Below are positions 27,501-34,730 of a stretch of 41,033 nt of DNA, one piece after another (the first letter of the stretch is position 1; the number at the start of each line of letters is the position of its first letter). The notes under the pieces were generated by a model that did not search any database, was not told where the DNA came from, and worked only from the letters and a program-made list of their open reading frames with translations. The DNA comes from an uncultured Roseburia sp. (GTDB taxonomy: Bacteria; Bacillota; Clostridia; Lachnospirales; Lachnospiraceae), in NCBI GenBank assembly GCA_947649645.1, contig CANSSP010000026.1:1-41033 (forward strand). The letters are read 5' to 3'. A program made the translations under genes and the position numbers.

Positions 27501-27744
27501 CGAAAATCTGCTGAAAAGCCAGTGGTATTATGAATGCGGGTGTGGTTTTAAAATGTCTCATACGGTGGCAAAGGTATCCCTCTCCGAGCAGGTGATCAGA
27601 GAGCTGCTCGAAAATGCAGCAAGCAGTGAAAAAGTGACGGGGTTTGTCTCAAAGACGGGTAATTCTTTTGACGCGTATTTAAAGTTTGCGGACGGCCGGA
27701 TCCAGTTTGATTTTGAGCGGCGGGAAGACAGGGTGAGTGTCTGA
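24562..27744 (+). CDS. topB: DNA topoisomerase III with four C-terminal zinc-ribbon repeats
   Basis: Type IA topoisomerase of 1060 residues; relaxes and decatenates DNA through a 5'-phosphotyrosine. The catalytic Tyr is Y337 (LTTYPRTDARVL). The Toprim domain has E9 (IITEKPSVA) but reads D105-A-G107-K-E109 where DxDxE is normal, so the second metal-binding Asp is replaced by Gly. The C-terminus holds four units of a zinc ribbon (three CPVCGG types and a final CPKCGE) each followed by a Toprim_Crpt-like segment (SGFRSKTKKKFDA type), at about 675-1055. TTG 24562 is the chosen start because it yields the canonical MAKSLIITEKPSVAQ, five bases after the previous stop. The longer frame from 24523 overlaps the regulator. 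Confidence 0.93.
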   Translation: MAKSLIITEKPSVAQEFARILKVSGRKDGFIENESYVITWCVGHLVEMVYPEEYDIKYKKWRLADLPFLPEEYKYHVIPGVSRQYDIVHEMLHRADIDTVYWAGDAGKEGQTIEENIRKFGGVREGMKERRVWIDSQTEEEILRGIREARDMSEYDNLARSGVMRTIEDYALGINFSRVMSVKYGKMLNEAAGTKSYTAIAVGRVMTCVLGMVVIREREIRDFVETPFYRVAGRFSGPAGEISAEWKAVSGSKYFESPLLYKENGFKKEESARALIDELTGKKAVVSSVEKGTQKKRAPLLFNLAELQAECAKRFKISPDETLAAAQELYEKKLTTYPRTDARVLSSAVAKEIRRNIKGLERYEPLAVPAKHIAEEGTYKKIADTQYTDDAKVTDHYAIIPTGQLTELTSLSSLQSRVFELIARRFLSIFYPPAEYATAKLAVEAGGEMFFASAKALKIPGYLEIAGIPRAESGTAERASGREVSGQPEEETGGADLLKVVSQLKKKDVLDVNGYFIREGKTSPPKRYTSGSMVLAMENAGQLIEDEELRAQIKGSGIGTSATRAEIIKKLIRVGYLELNKKTQVLTPRRFGEMIFEVVSMTVPALLNPKMTASWEKGLDGITRGTVVMDDYRAKLEDFVRRETIAMMEQDLTGQVAARIQPFIGRDGRNVPGRDLGIPCPVCGGEIRTTPFGYGCSNYKKEGGGCRFAVGEVAGRPLSEEEVSELLTKGHTQVLSGFRSKTKKKFDASLVLEKREDGEVNIGFDFSKNQPEVLKDVCCPVCGGAVQVTAFGYGCASYVKDDPQSCRFSIGRMAEKSLSKAQVKELLTNERTGTIRGFKSKTGKKFDARIALQKDESGKVTGLKFDFNDLEAPRVKDVKCPVCGGEIVKTMFGFGCANYVKDDPQSCRFSVGEIAGVRLKEAQLKQLLTAGKTEEIKGFTAKSGAKFDAALKLMADGKAVFDFPERPMPVETEVKCPKCGENLLKSQWYYECGCGFKMSHTVAKVSLSEQVIRELLENAASSEKVTGFVSKTGNSFDAYLKFADGRIQFDFERREDRVSV

Positions 27745-27777
27745 TGGATGATGGCTGACGGAGGAAGGGGGCGGAGC

Positions 27778-28317
27778 ATGGATTGCTGGTGTGAGTACAG
27801 GGAATTGAGGGAAGACGAGATTGAAACAGGACTGTTTTCAGCGTTTCGCCGCCGGCAGGTGGTCAGTGACTGCTGGCGCAGGGAGAACGGTAAGTGGGTC
27901 ATACGGCCGGACCCGTTTGTCGACGACTGGAGCAGGGAGGATTATCGGTTTCTGGTGGAATGCCTTAAAAATACGGTCCGCACGGGAGGCGTGGTAATCG
28001 GGGCTTTTTTGCAGGGGTGTCTGAAAGGTTTTGCATCTGTGGAGGCGGAGCGGATCGGGAAGGCTGGCCAGTACGCCGATCTGACCAGCCTTCATGTTTC
28101 AGAGGAGCTGCGGGGCAGGGGACTGGGAAAAGAGCTGTTTTTTGCGGCGGCGGCCTGGGCCAGAGGACATGGGGCGGAAAAGCTTTATATTTCGGCACAT
28201 TCGGCTGCGGAAACACAGGCATTTTACCGTGGGATCGGATGCGTTGAAGCGCAGGAATATCAGCAGAAGCATGTGGAGCAGGAACCGTATGACTGTCAGC
28301 TTGAGTACCGGCTGTGA
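27778..28317 (+). CDS. GNAT family N-acetyltransferase
   Basis: 179 residues. Acetyl-CoA-dependent acetyltransferase fold with the pyrophosphate-binding loop RGRGLGKELF (motif A) after LTSLHVSEEL, and the C-terminal AHSAAETQAFYRGIGC (motif B). The substrate is unknown. The start at 27778 follows a purine-rich ggaggaagggggcggag; an in-frame ATG at 27748 is close to the topB stop and lacks an SD. It lies 33 bases after topB and may be co-transcribed. Confidence 0.88.
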   Translation: MDCWCEYRELREDEIETGLFSAFRRRQVVSDCWRRENGKWVIRPDPFVDDWSREDYRFLVECLKNTVRTGGVVIGAFLQGCLKGFASVEAERIGKAGQYADLTSLHVSEELRGRGLGKELFFAAAAWARGHGAEKLYISAHSAAETQAFYRGIGCVEAQEYQQKHVEQEPYDCQLEYRL

Positions 28318-28348
28318 AAATGGAGATGAAAAAGAGGAGGTTACGAAA

Positions 28349-30649
28349 TTGAAACATGGAATTTTATCAGTTGTTCTGGCACTGTGCCTGTGTATTTCTT
28401 CCAGTTCAGTGGCATACGCATGGCAGGAAGAACCGCAGGTGCAGGAGGATGTTTTTGTGGAAGGAGACGTATCCGCACCAGTCACTCGTGATAGTGTGGT
28501 TCCTACTCCGACGGAAGTCTATAAAGCCATGACGGCCTTAAAGGATCAGGAAGCGTACAGGGAAGGAACGACCTGGACAAATGACGAGCCTTATTCGGCT
28601 GCAAAGGGATATTACCACTGGAACGGAGGTCCCCTTGGCGGGACGACTATCAGCGCCGTGGGCTGCGTTGCTTTCGCTTTCATACTCAGCGATGCGGCGT
28701 TTGGCGGTCTGCCGGCGAGGATGTACGAAGCGGGTGCGTTCAGATTTGAAGATATAAAGGTCGGGGATATCCTGCGGGTAAACGGTGATGCCCATACCGT
28801 GATTGTGCTCGAGGTCGCCGATGTGGGCGTGGTTGTCGCTGAAGGAAACATCAGCACCGGAGATCACAAAGGTAAGGTTCATTGGGGGAGGAGTATTTCA
28901 AAGGAAGATGTCATGAACAGCACAAGTCATTATATCACCCGTTACCCGGAAAACTATGTCTCACCGGATGATCCGACGGCCGGCCAGATAATCGATAATG
29001 GAGTTCTTGACGGCGGGCTTGCCTGGAATCTGACGAAGGCCGGAACGCTGACCATCACGGGTAAGGGCGCTATGCCGGATTTCGACGGTATCGCAGACCA
29101 GCCATGGAAAGATTACAGCAGCAGGATCCGCAAGGTTGTGATCGGGGACGGCGTTACCAGTATCGGTTCCTGTGCTTTCTGGAACTGCGGGGTTCTCGGC
29201 GCGCAGATTTCTCCGAGTGTGACCAAAATTGGCAATAATGCTTTTTATGGGTCTTCGATTATTTCCCTGACGATTCCTTCCAGTGTGAAAACCATTGGCA
29301 GCAGTGCTTTTTATGGATGTAAAAGTCTCAGCTCGGTGACTGTCTGCGAAGGGGTGGAAATAATCGGCCAGAATGCGTTTCGTGCGTGTACAACTCTTAA
29401 ATCGATCGCGCTGCCTGCCAGTATCAGAGAGGTGGGGGACGCCGCGTTTTTTGAGTGTTCGGCAATGACAGGCGCGACGTTTGCGCCAGGCAGCATTCAG
29501 GTAAAAATGGGTGATAATCTGTTTACACGATGCTACTATCTGGCGCGTGTAACATTGCCCAGAAGGATAGACCGCATCGGTAACGAGATGTTTATGAATT
29601 GCGGGATGCTTGCCGGAGTGGAAGTTCCGCAGGGGGCGGAAAGGATCGGAGAGAGAGCGTTTGCTTCCTGCTCAAACTTTACGACCATTATTATTCCGGA
29701 CAGCGTGACGACTATAGAGACGGCCGCATTCAGAGCCTGTCCTCTGAAAAAGATATACTTTACCGGCAGTCAGGCACAGTGGAAAAATGTAGTCAAAGTG
29801 GGTGATACGGCACAGGTAGTGGCAATGGCGGAGATGCATTATAACTATACTCCGCCGGCTGATCCTGCTCCCGGTGGCGGCGACAATAACAACGGAGATC
29901 AGTCGGGAAGCGGAGATAATACGGGGAACGGCGGCAGCACAGGAAGCGGCGACAATACGGGGAATGGCGGCAGCACAGGAAGCGGCGACAATAACAATGG
30001 AGACCAGCCGGGAAGCGGCGACAATACGGGGAGCGGAGGCAGCACGGGAAGCGGAGGCAGCAAACCTGCACCGTCAAAGCCTGCGAAGGGAACTGTGCTG
30101 AAATCCGGAGGGAACAGCTATAAGGTGACAAAGGCAGGTTCCACGGTTGCATTCAAAAAGGCTTCCAGCAAGGCTTCGTCGCTTTCGATTCCGGCGACAG
30201 TGAAAATCGGCGGCATCACCTACAAGGTGACAACGATTGAGGCCAAGGCGTTTATGAATAACAGGAAGCTGACGAGGGTAACGATCGGAAAAAATGTCAC
30301 GTCAATCGGTAAGTATGCATTTAAGGGCTGCAGCAGGCTCACAAAGGTGACGATCGGAAAAAATGTCACATCGATCGGGGACGGGGCGTTCAGCGGCTGT
30401 AAGAAGCTGACGAAAATAACGCTGGATACAAAAGTGAAAAAGATCGGCAAGGAGGCATTTAAAGACTGTAAGAAGCTTGGAACAATCACGGTGAAATCAA
30501 AGAAGGTAACCTCGGTCGGGAAAAATGCATTTAAAGGAATCAAATCCAGCGCAAAGATCAAGGTTCCGGCGTCGAAATATAAACAGTATAAAAAATTGTT
30601 CAAAGGCAAAGGACAGGGAAAAAAGGTAACGATTGTTAAAATGAAATAA
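28349..30649 (+). CDS. Secreted papain-like/BspA leucine-rich-repeat protein
   Basis: 766 residues from a TTG start (28349) with gaggagg eight bases upstream; this start gives a clean signal peptide (residues 1-24, cleavage after AYA). Residues about 55-205 look like a papain-like or CHAP/amidase-type domain, with C106 in AVGCVAFAF, H149 in GDAHTVIVLEV and E165/N167 as possible third residues. Two blocks of BspA-type LRR_5 repeats follow (about 230-495 and 590-766, units like TSIGxxAFxGCxxLTxVTIxxxV), split by a Gly/Asn/Ser/Asp linker (about 510-570). There is no LPXTG or membrane anchor. It is a probable surface or host-matrix binding protein; hydrolase activity is inferred. Confidence 0.82.
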   Translation: MKHGILSVVLALCLCISSSSVAYAWQEEPQVQEDVFVEGDVSAPVTRDSVVPTPTEVYKAMTALKDQEAYREGTTWTNDEPYSAAKGYYHWNGGPLGGTTISAVGCVAFAFILSDAAFGGLPARMYEAGAFRFEDIKVGDILRVNGDAHTVIVLEVADVGVVVAEGNISTGDHKGKVHWGRSISKEDVMNSTSHYITRYPENYVSPDDPTAGQIIDNGVLDGGLAWNLTKAGTLTITGKGAMPDFDGIADQPWKDYSSRIRKVVIGDGVTSIGSCAFWNCGVLGAQISPSVTKIGNNAFYGSSIISLTIPSSVKTIGSSAFYGCKSLSSVTVCEGVEIIGQNAFRACTTLKSIALPASIREVGDAAFFECSAMTGATFAPGSIQVKMGDNLFTRCYYLARVTLPRRIDRIGNEMFMNCGMLAGVEVPQGAERIGERAFASCSNFTTIIIPDSVTTIETAAFRACPLKKIYFTGSQAQWKNVVKVGDTAQVVAMAEMHYNYTPPADPAPGGGDNNNGDQSGSGDNTGNGGSTGSGDNTGNGGSTGSGDNNNGDQPGSGDNTGSGGSTGSGGSKPAPSKPAKGTVLKSGGNSYKVTKAGSTVAFKKASSKASSLSIPATVKIGGITYKVTTIEAKAFMNNRKLTRVTIGKNVTSIGKYAFKGCSRLTKVTIGKNVTSIGDGAFSGCKKLTKITLDTKVKKIGKEAFKDCKKLGTITVKSKKVTSVGKNAFKGIKSSAKIKVPASKYKQYKKLFKGKGQGKKVTIVKMK
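29874..30062 (+). repeat. Degenerate tandem repeat encoding the low-complexity linker
   Basis: Repeats of ggaagcggcgacaataac/ggggaacggcggcagcaca type code for the GSGDNxGNGGST linker between the two LRR blocks. Units are about 18-36 bases long and in frame. Slippage would change the spacing between LRR blocks without frameshift. Confidence 0.8.
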
Positions 30650-30703
30650 GGAAGCTGTAAAAAGCATGGAGGTTCCGGAAGTATAAAAGATCGGGAGGAA
30701 AGA

Positions 30704-31369
30704 ATGGAAAATGCAAAAATAAGCAATCTGTATGACCTGGATCAGACTATCGCAAAAGAATTGTTTGAAGGCTGTATTTATCCGTGGGAGGCGCTGGGGA
30801 AAATCAGTGGTTTTATACGCACACTTGGTCCTCTGCTTGATCCGGAGCGGTTTGAGCAGAGGGGGGAAGAAATCTGGGTGGCGAAGAGCGCGTCCGTGGC
30901 GCCGACCGCCTTTTTAAACGGCCCTCTGATCGTCGACGAGGAGGCAGAGATACGGCACTGTGCTTTTATCAGAGGAAGCGCGGTTGTCGGCAGGGGGTGT
31001 GTGGTCGGAAATTCAACGGAGCTGAAAAACGTTGTCCTTTTTAATTCTGTCCAGGTTCCGCACTACAATTATGTCGGGGATTCTGTTCTTGGCTACAGGT
31101 CTCATATGGGCGCCGGTTCGATCACTTCCAACGTCAAGTCAGACAAGACGCTTGTAGCAGTAAAGGAAGGCCCGGACCAGATTGCGACCGGGTTAAAGAA
31201 ATTCGGCGCAATGCTGGGAGATTATGTGGAAGTCGGGTGTAACTCGGTATTGAATCCGGGGACCGTGATCGGCAGACATACCAACATTTATCCCCTGTCC
31301 TGCGTCCGCGGGGTAGTACCGTCGGATTCGATTTATAAGAATAAAAATGAGGTGGAGGAAAAGCGGTAA
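30704..31369 (+). CDS. Left-handed beta-helix acyl/nucleotidyltransferase-like protein
   Basis: 221 residues. Hexapeptide-repeat (LbH) fold seen in VAPTAFLNGPLIVDEEAEIRHCAFIRGSAVVGRGCVVG and VEVGCNSVLNPGTVIGRHTNIYPL. The family resembles the C-terminal half of GlmU-type UDP-N-acetylglucosamine pyrophosphorylases without the nucleotidyltransferase domain, so it likely acts as an acyltransferase or an inactive relative; YRSHMGAGSITSNVKSD is the typical acetyl-CoA/trimer interface motif. The SD cgggaggaaag lies before 30704, 54 bases after the surface protein. The physiological substrate is uncertain. Confidence 0.85.
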   Translation: MENAKISNLYDLDQTIAKELFEGCIYPWEALGKISGFIRTLGPLLDPERFEQRGEEIWVAKSASVAPTAFLNGPLIVDEEAEIRHCAFIRGSAVVGRGCVVGNSTELKNVVLFNSVQVPHYNYVGDSVLGYRSHMGAGSITSNVKSDKTLVAVKEGPDQIATGLKKFGAMLGDYVEVGCNSVLNPGTVIGRHTNIYPLSCVRGVVPSDSIYKNKNEVEEKR

Positions 31370-31480
31370 ACTGCGGCCTGGATGTGCAAAAAAACGTCGA
31401 AATAGGACTAGACTATTCTGGAAAAATGTGAGAAAATATACAAAGTATTACAGTTCTATTAAGTGAAAGGAGTCTTATAA

Positions 31481-32173
31481 ATGATTTACACTAAGGAAGT
31501 TGAAAACATGTGCCCGGTAGCAAAAGGCGCAAAACATGAACCAGCTCCGATTCCGGAAGAGGGCAAGTGGGTTCATTCGAAAAAAATCGAGGATATTTCA
31601 GGCTTTACGCACGGTATCGGCTGGTGTGCTCCGCAGCAGGGCGCCTGTAAGCTTTCGCTGAACGTAAAGAACGGTGTAATCGAAGAGGCACTGGTAGAAA
31701 CGATCGGCTGCTCCGGTATGACGCATTCCGCAGCCATGGCGGCTGAGATTCTGCAGGGCAAGACCATTCTTGAAGCACTTAACACGGATCTTGTGTGTGA
31801 CGCGATCAACACGGCGATGAGAGAGCTGTTTTTACAGATCGTTTACGGACGTACACAGAGTGCGTTTTCCGATGACGGACTTGCAGTCGGCGCAGGGCTT
31901 GAGGATCTTGGAAAAGGACTTCGCTCCCAGGTCGGTACGATGTATGCAACCAAAGAAAAAGGTGTCCGCTATCTTGAGATGGCAGAAGGTTATGTGACCG
32001 GAATCGCTCTCGATGCAGACAATGAAGTAATCGGATATCAGTTCGTTTCCCTTGGAAAAATGACTGACTTTATCAAAAAAGGCGATGATCCTAACACTGC
32101 ATGGGAAAAGGCAAAAGGTCAGTATGGCCGTGTGGCAGATGCCGCTAAGATTATTGACCCACGTGTAGAGTAA
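31481..32173 (+). CDS. Iron-sulfur cluster assembly scaffold (IscU/NifU-N-like)
   Basis: 230 residues, longer than simple IscU (about 130). The scaffold-type core is GACKLSLNVKNGVIEEALVETIGCSGMTHSAAMAAEIL, with Cys residues in GWCAP, GAC and GCSG (MCPVA also precedes); GCSG is the active-site-like loop. The C-terminal third (KEKGVRYLEMAEGYV...) is an extension that I link to this clostridial subgroup. The strong SD aaaggag and optimised codons suggest high expression. It always seems to precede the GGGtGRT gene, here 19 bases downstream. Confidence 0.85.
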   Translation: MIYTKEVENMCPVAKGAKHEPAPIPEEGKWVHSKKIEDISGFTHGIGWCAPQQGACKLSLNVKNGVIEEALVETIGCSGMTHSAAMAAEILQGKTILEALNTDLVCDAINTAMRELFLQIVYGRTQSAFSDDGLAVGAGLEDLGKGLRSQVGTMYATKEKGVRYLEMAEGYVTGIALDADNEVIGYQFVSLGKMTDFIKKGDDPNTAWEKAKGQYGRVADAAKIIDPRVE

Positions 32174-32192
32174 GGAAAGGAGAACGAAGATA

Positions 32193-33203
32193 ATGGCTTT
32201 ATTTGAATCATATGAAAGAAGAATCGACCAGATCAACGCTGTACTGAGCAGCTATGGGATCAGTTCTGTCGAGGAGGCAGAGAAAATCACGAAAGACGCC
32301 GGACTTGACGTATACGAGCAGGTGAAGAAAATCCAGCCGATCTGTTTTGAGAACGCATGCTGGGCTTACACGGTAGGCGCTGCGATCGCAATCAAAAAAG
32401 GGTGCAGGAAGGCTTCGGACGCTGCCGCTGCCATCGGAGAGGGACTTCAGGCGTTCTGTATCCCGGGTTCCGTTGCAGACCACAGAAAAGTAGGACTCGG
32501 CCATGGAAATCTCGGGAAGATGCTGCTGGAGGAAGAGACGGAGTGCTTCTGTTTCCTTGCAGGCCATGAGTCGTTTGCAGCCGCTGAGGGTGCAATCGGT
32601 ATCGCAGAGAAGGCAAACAAGGTCCGCCAGAAACCGCTTCGCGTGATCTTAAACGGCCTCGGAAAAGACGCGGCGCAGATCATCTCCCGCATCAACGGCT
32701 TTACATTTGTTGAGACACAGTTTGACTATAAAGACAACAAAGTAAACGTTGTCTATGAGAAGCCTTACTCTGACGGACTCCGCGCAACCGTAAAATGTTA
32801 CGGTGCTGACGACGTTCAGGAAGGCGTTGCGATCATGCATATGGAGAATGTCGGCGTTTCCATCACCGGAAATTCCACAAACCCGACACGTTTCCAGCAT
32901 CCGGTTGCAGGTACATACAAAAAAGAGTGCGTAGAGCAGGGCAGGAAATACTTCTCCGTGGCATCGGGCGGCGGTACGGGACGTACCCTTCACCCGGATA
33001 ATATGGCGGCGGGCCCGGCTTCCTATGGTATGACAGATACGATGGGACGTATGCATTCGGACGCACAGTTTGCAGGTTCTTCCTCCGTGCCGGCTCACGT
33101 TGAGATGATGGGCTTAATCGGAATGGGCAACAACCCGATGGTCGGCGCTACCGTGGCGGTGGCCGTGAGCATCGAGGAAGCGGCGAAGGCTGGTAAGTTC
33201 TAA
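32193..33203 (+). CDS. GGGtGRT protein
   Basis: 336 residues of the family named after its signature, seen here as ASGGGTGRTLHPDN near residues 267-280. Function unknown. The Gly/Thr-rich loop suggests nucleotide or phosphate binding. Three Cys residues in the first 90 (PICFENACW, QAFCIPG) and CFCFLAGHES might bind a cluster delivered by the neighbouring scaffold; this is inference. The SD aaaggag is before the start, with a 19-base gap to the scaffold gene, and codon use is highly biased. An intrinsic terminator follows at 33228. Confidence 0.88.
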   Translation: MALFESYERRIDQINAVLSSYGISSVEEAEKITKDAGLDVYEQVKKIQPICFENACWAYTVGAAIAIKKGCRKASDAAAAIGEGLQAFCIPGSVADHRKVGLGHGNLGKMLLEEETECFCFLAGHESFAAAEGAIGIAEKANKVRQKPLRVILNGLGKDAAQIISRINGFTFVETQFDYKDNKVNVVYEKPYSDGLRATVKCYGADDVQEGVAIMHMENVGVSITGNSTNPTRFQHPVAGTYKKECVEQGRKYFSVASGGGTGRTLHPDNMAAGPASYGMTDTMGRMHSDAQFAGSSSVPAHVEMMGLIGMGNNPMVGATVAVAVSIEEAAKAGKF

Positions 33204-33227
33204 AGAATGGTGTAAAATCAACAGTTT

Positions 33228-33267
33228 GAGGGCTTTTATGTTTTGTTAAAAGCCCTCTTTTATTTTT
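33228..33267 (+). terminator. Intrinsic terminator after the GGGtGRT gene
   Basis: A perfect 10-bp stem gagggctttt/aaaagccctc with a 10-base loop and T-rich tail. It marks the end of the GC-rich core; the AT-rich island starts right after it. Confidence 0.92.
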
Positions 33268-33296
33268 TGATTTACAAAACATGTGCCTGGGTTTCG

Positions 33297-33358
33297 TCTG
33301 AAGTCTGCGAGAAGTCTGCAAAAAATTCCAATGTAGACTTCAGATTTGTGTAGACTTC
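33297..33358. repeat. Four GAAGTCT(G/A)C sites in inverted pairs
   Basis: Two direct copies of gaagtctgc (33300-33308 and 33311-33319) face two copies of gtagacttc (33333-33341 and 33350-33358). The outer pair extends to tctgaagtctgc/gtagacttcaga (33297-33308 and 33333-33344). They lie at the island's left edge, before the integrase remnant, and could be recombinase arm sites or a promoter operator. No coding frame crosses them convincingly. Confidence 0.6.
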
Positions 33359-33385
33359 GGAGTTTTGGTATACAATATCTTCAGT

Positions 33386-34216
33386 AAAAGGGATATTATC
33401 AAAAGCTTTTGATTATGCTGCTGACAATCATTATATAATTTCTTCACCCGCAATTAAATTTAGTTACTCCTAAAAACTTACAGTCAAAACAGACTACAAG
33501 GCAAAAGTTACACGTATATATTCCTCTTATGCTGGGGGTGTCATTGTGGATTACGATTGGGGGAAATTTATGCGATTACACGGGATGATATTGATTAAAA
33601 AAATAATACCATATCTGTAAACAGACAAGTCCAATGGTATCAAGAAAGCAGAAGCAAAGAAGAAATAAAAAGTTATAACGGGACAAAAGAACCTAATGGA
33701 GAATTTTTATATTTTGCAGAGCCAAAATAAAAATCATACAGGACAATAGATATAGATAAAGTATTGGTTGATGCTTTTCAAAAAGAAAAACAAAAGCAGG
33801 AACGGGCAAAAATATATTATGACGAATATTATATAAAATATTATTGTAATGATAAATTGGAGTTTCAAGGTAAAAATCCTAATTACATTGTTTCTCCAAT
33901 GAATAAAATACAAAATGAAATTATAGATCATAAAATCAATTTTGAGTGCAGGAGAGAAGACGGCTCTTATATTTCTCCAAGAACTATGCAACGCATATCT
34001 TCAATTATTCACAAACAATTAAATTATCCAGAATATGATACACACAGTTTGCGTCACACACATGCAACTATGCTTATGGAAAATGGCTTAGATATGGTTT
34101 ATATTCAACATAGGCTTGGACACAAAGATATATCGATGACAATGAATATATATACTAATCATGTAACCGATAAAATTAAAAATAATAATACTGCCATATT
34201 TAATAATATATTTTGA
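33386..34216 (+). pseudogene. Tyrosine recombinase (integrase), broken
   Basis: Remnant of a mobile-element integrase. The C-terminal part from about 33750 is open: HSLRHTHATMLMENGLD contains the catalytic H-x-x-R, and QHRLGHKDISMTMNIYTNHV ends with the LGH and nucleophile Tyr. Upstream the same protein continues only with breaks: FDYAADNHYIISSPA (from 33404), a frameshift near 33463, VYIPLMLG, a frameshift in a run of five Gs at about 33534-33538, CGLRLGEIYAITRDDID with the first catalytic Arg, then TAA (33597-33599), and a second TAA (33727-33729). The N-terminal arm-binding domain is missing. It is therefore not functional. Its position at the island's left end fits integration at this site. 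Confidence 0.82.
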
Positions 34217-34316
34217 AGACTTAGCAGATATAAGAATGTTTATTTTTTTGCTCAAATATTTTACGGTATAGATGTTGAGCCAACAGATAGCAACATATTA
34301 ATATTTAAGAGGTAAA

Positions 34317-34496
34317 ATGCAAATGTTGGATGAGAAATATTATATCCTTGATAATGCCTGGCAGTATTATGTAATTTTAAAATGTACAAAACAGAAGGTA
34401 GATGATTATGTTAGTTACGGCTATAAACGCTGTATTTCTGACGAAGTTGCAATTACCTGCTCAAGACCTCCGAGCGGCTTATCGGGCATAATATAA
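34317..34496 (+). CDS. Small hypothetical protein, possibly a fragment
   Basis: A 59-codon frame with agagg a few bases before ATG 34317. The product (MQMLDEKYYILDNAWQYYV..., rich in Tyr) has no family I recognise. It runs into another open frame at 34442 in a different reading frame, so it may be the first half of a frameshifted gene. Confidence 0.35.
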   Translation: MQMLDEKYYILDNAWQYYVILKCTKQKVDDYVSYGYKRCISDEVAITCSRPPSGLSGII

Positions 34497-34675
34497 AGCA
34501 TACAGTGGTATCTAATAGCATTGAGGACCCCTTGCTTAGATTTATGCTTCAAAAAGATATGTCCCATATGGTTAAAAATGCTGTTTCGTCCGGACTGCTG
34601 ATTCTAGAGCGAGAGATGGAAGACGTGCCTATGATGAGTGATGACGATAAGTCAGATGTATTTTGGTTAAATTAG
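34442..34675 (+). pseudogene. Open fragment without start, unknown family
   Basis: About 77 codons open from a TGA at 34439 to TAG at 34675 and free of ATG until codon 41. The translation is amphipathic and ends in an acidic tail (LLILEREMEDVPMMSDDDKSDVFWLN). It overlaps the 34317 frame and could be its shifted second half. Confidence 0.25.
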
Positions 34676-34730
34676 GGTCGTAAAAAATAGGGATAGCAAG
34701 TTTCTGGCTCACTACCCTTGTAAATCAGTT

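Noticed and set aside
28094..28348. N-terminal extension of the surface protein frame
   Set aside because: It overlaps the GNAT gene; the TTG at 28349 has a strong SD and gives a proper signal peptide.
29874..30062. Tandem repeats considered as a CRISPR or VNTR outside genes
   Set aside because: They encode the linker of the surface protein and keep its frame.
32193..33203. Selenocysteine in the GGGtGRT or scaffold gene
   Set aside because: No in-frame TGA was seen in either gene.
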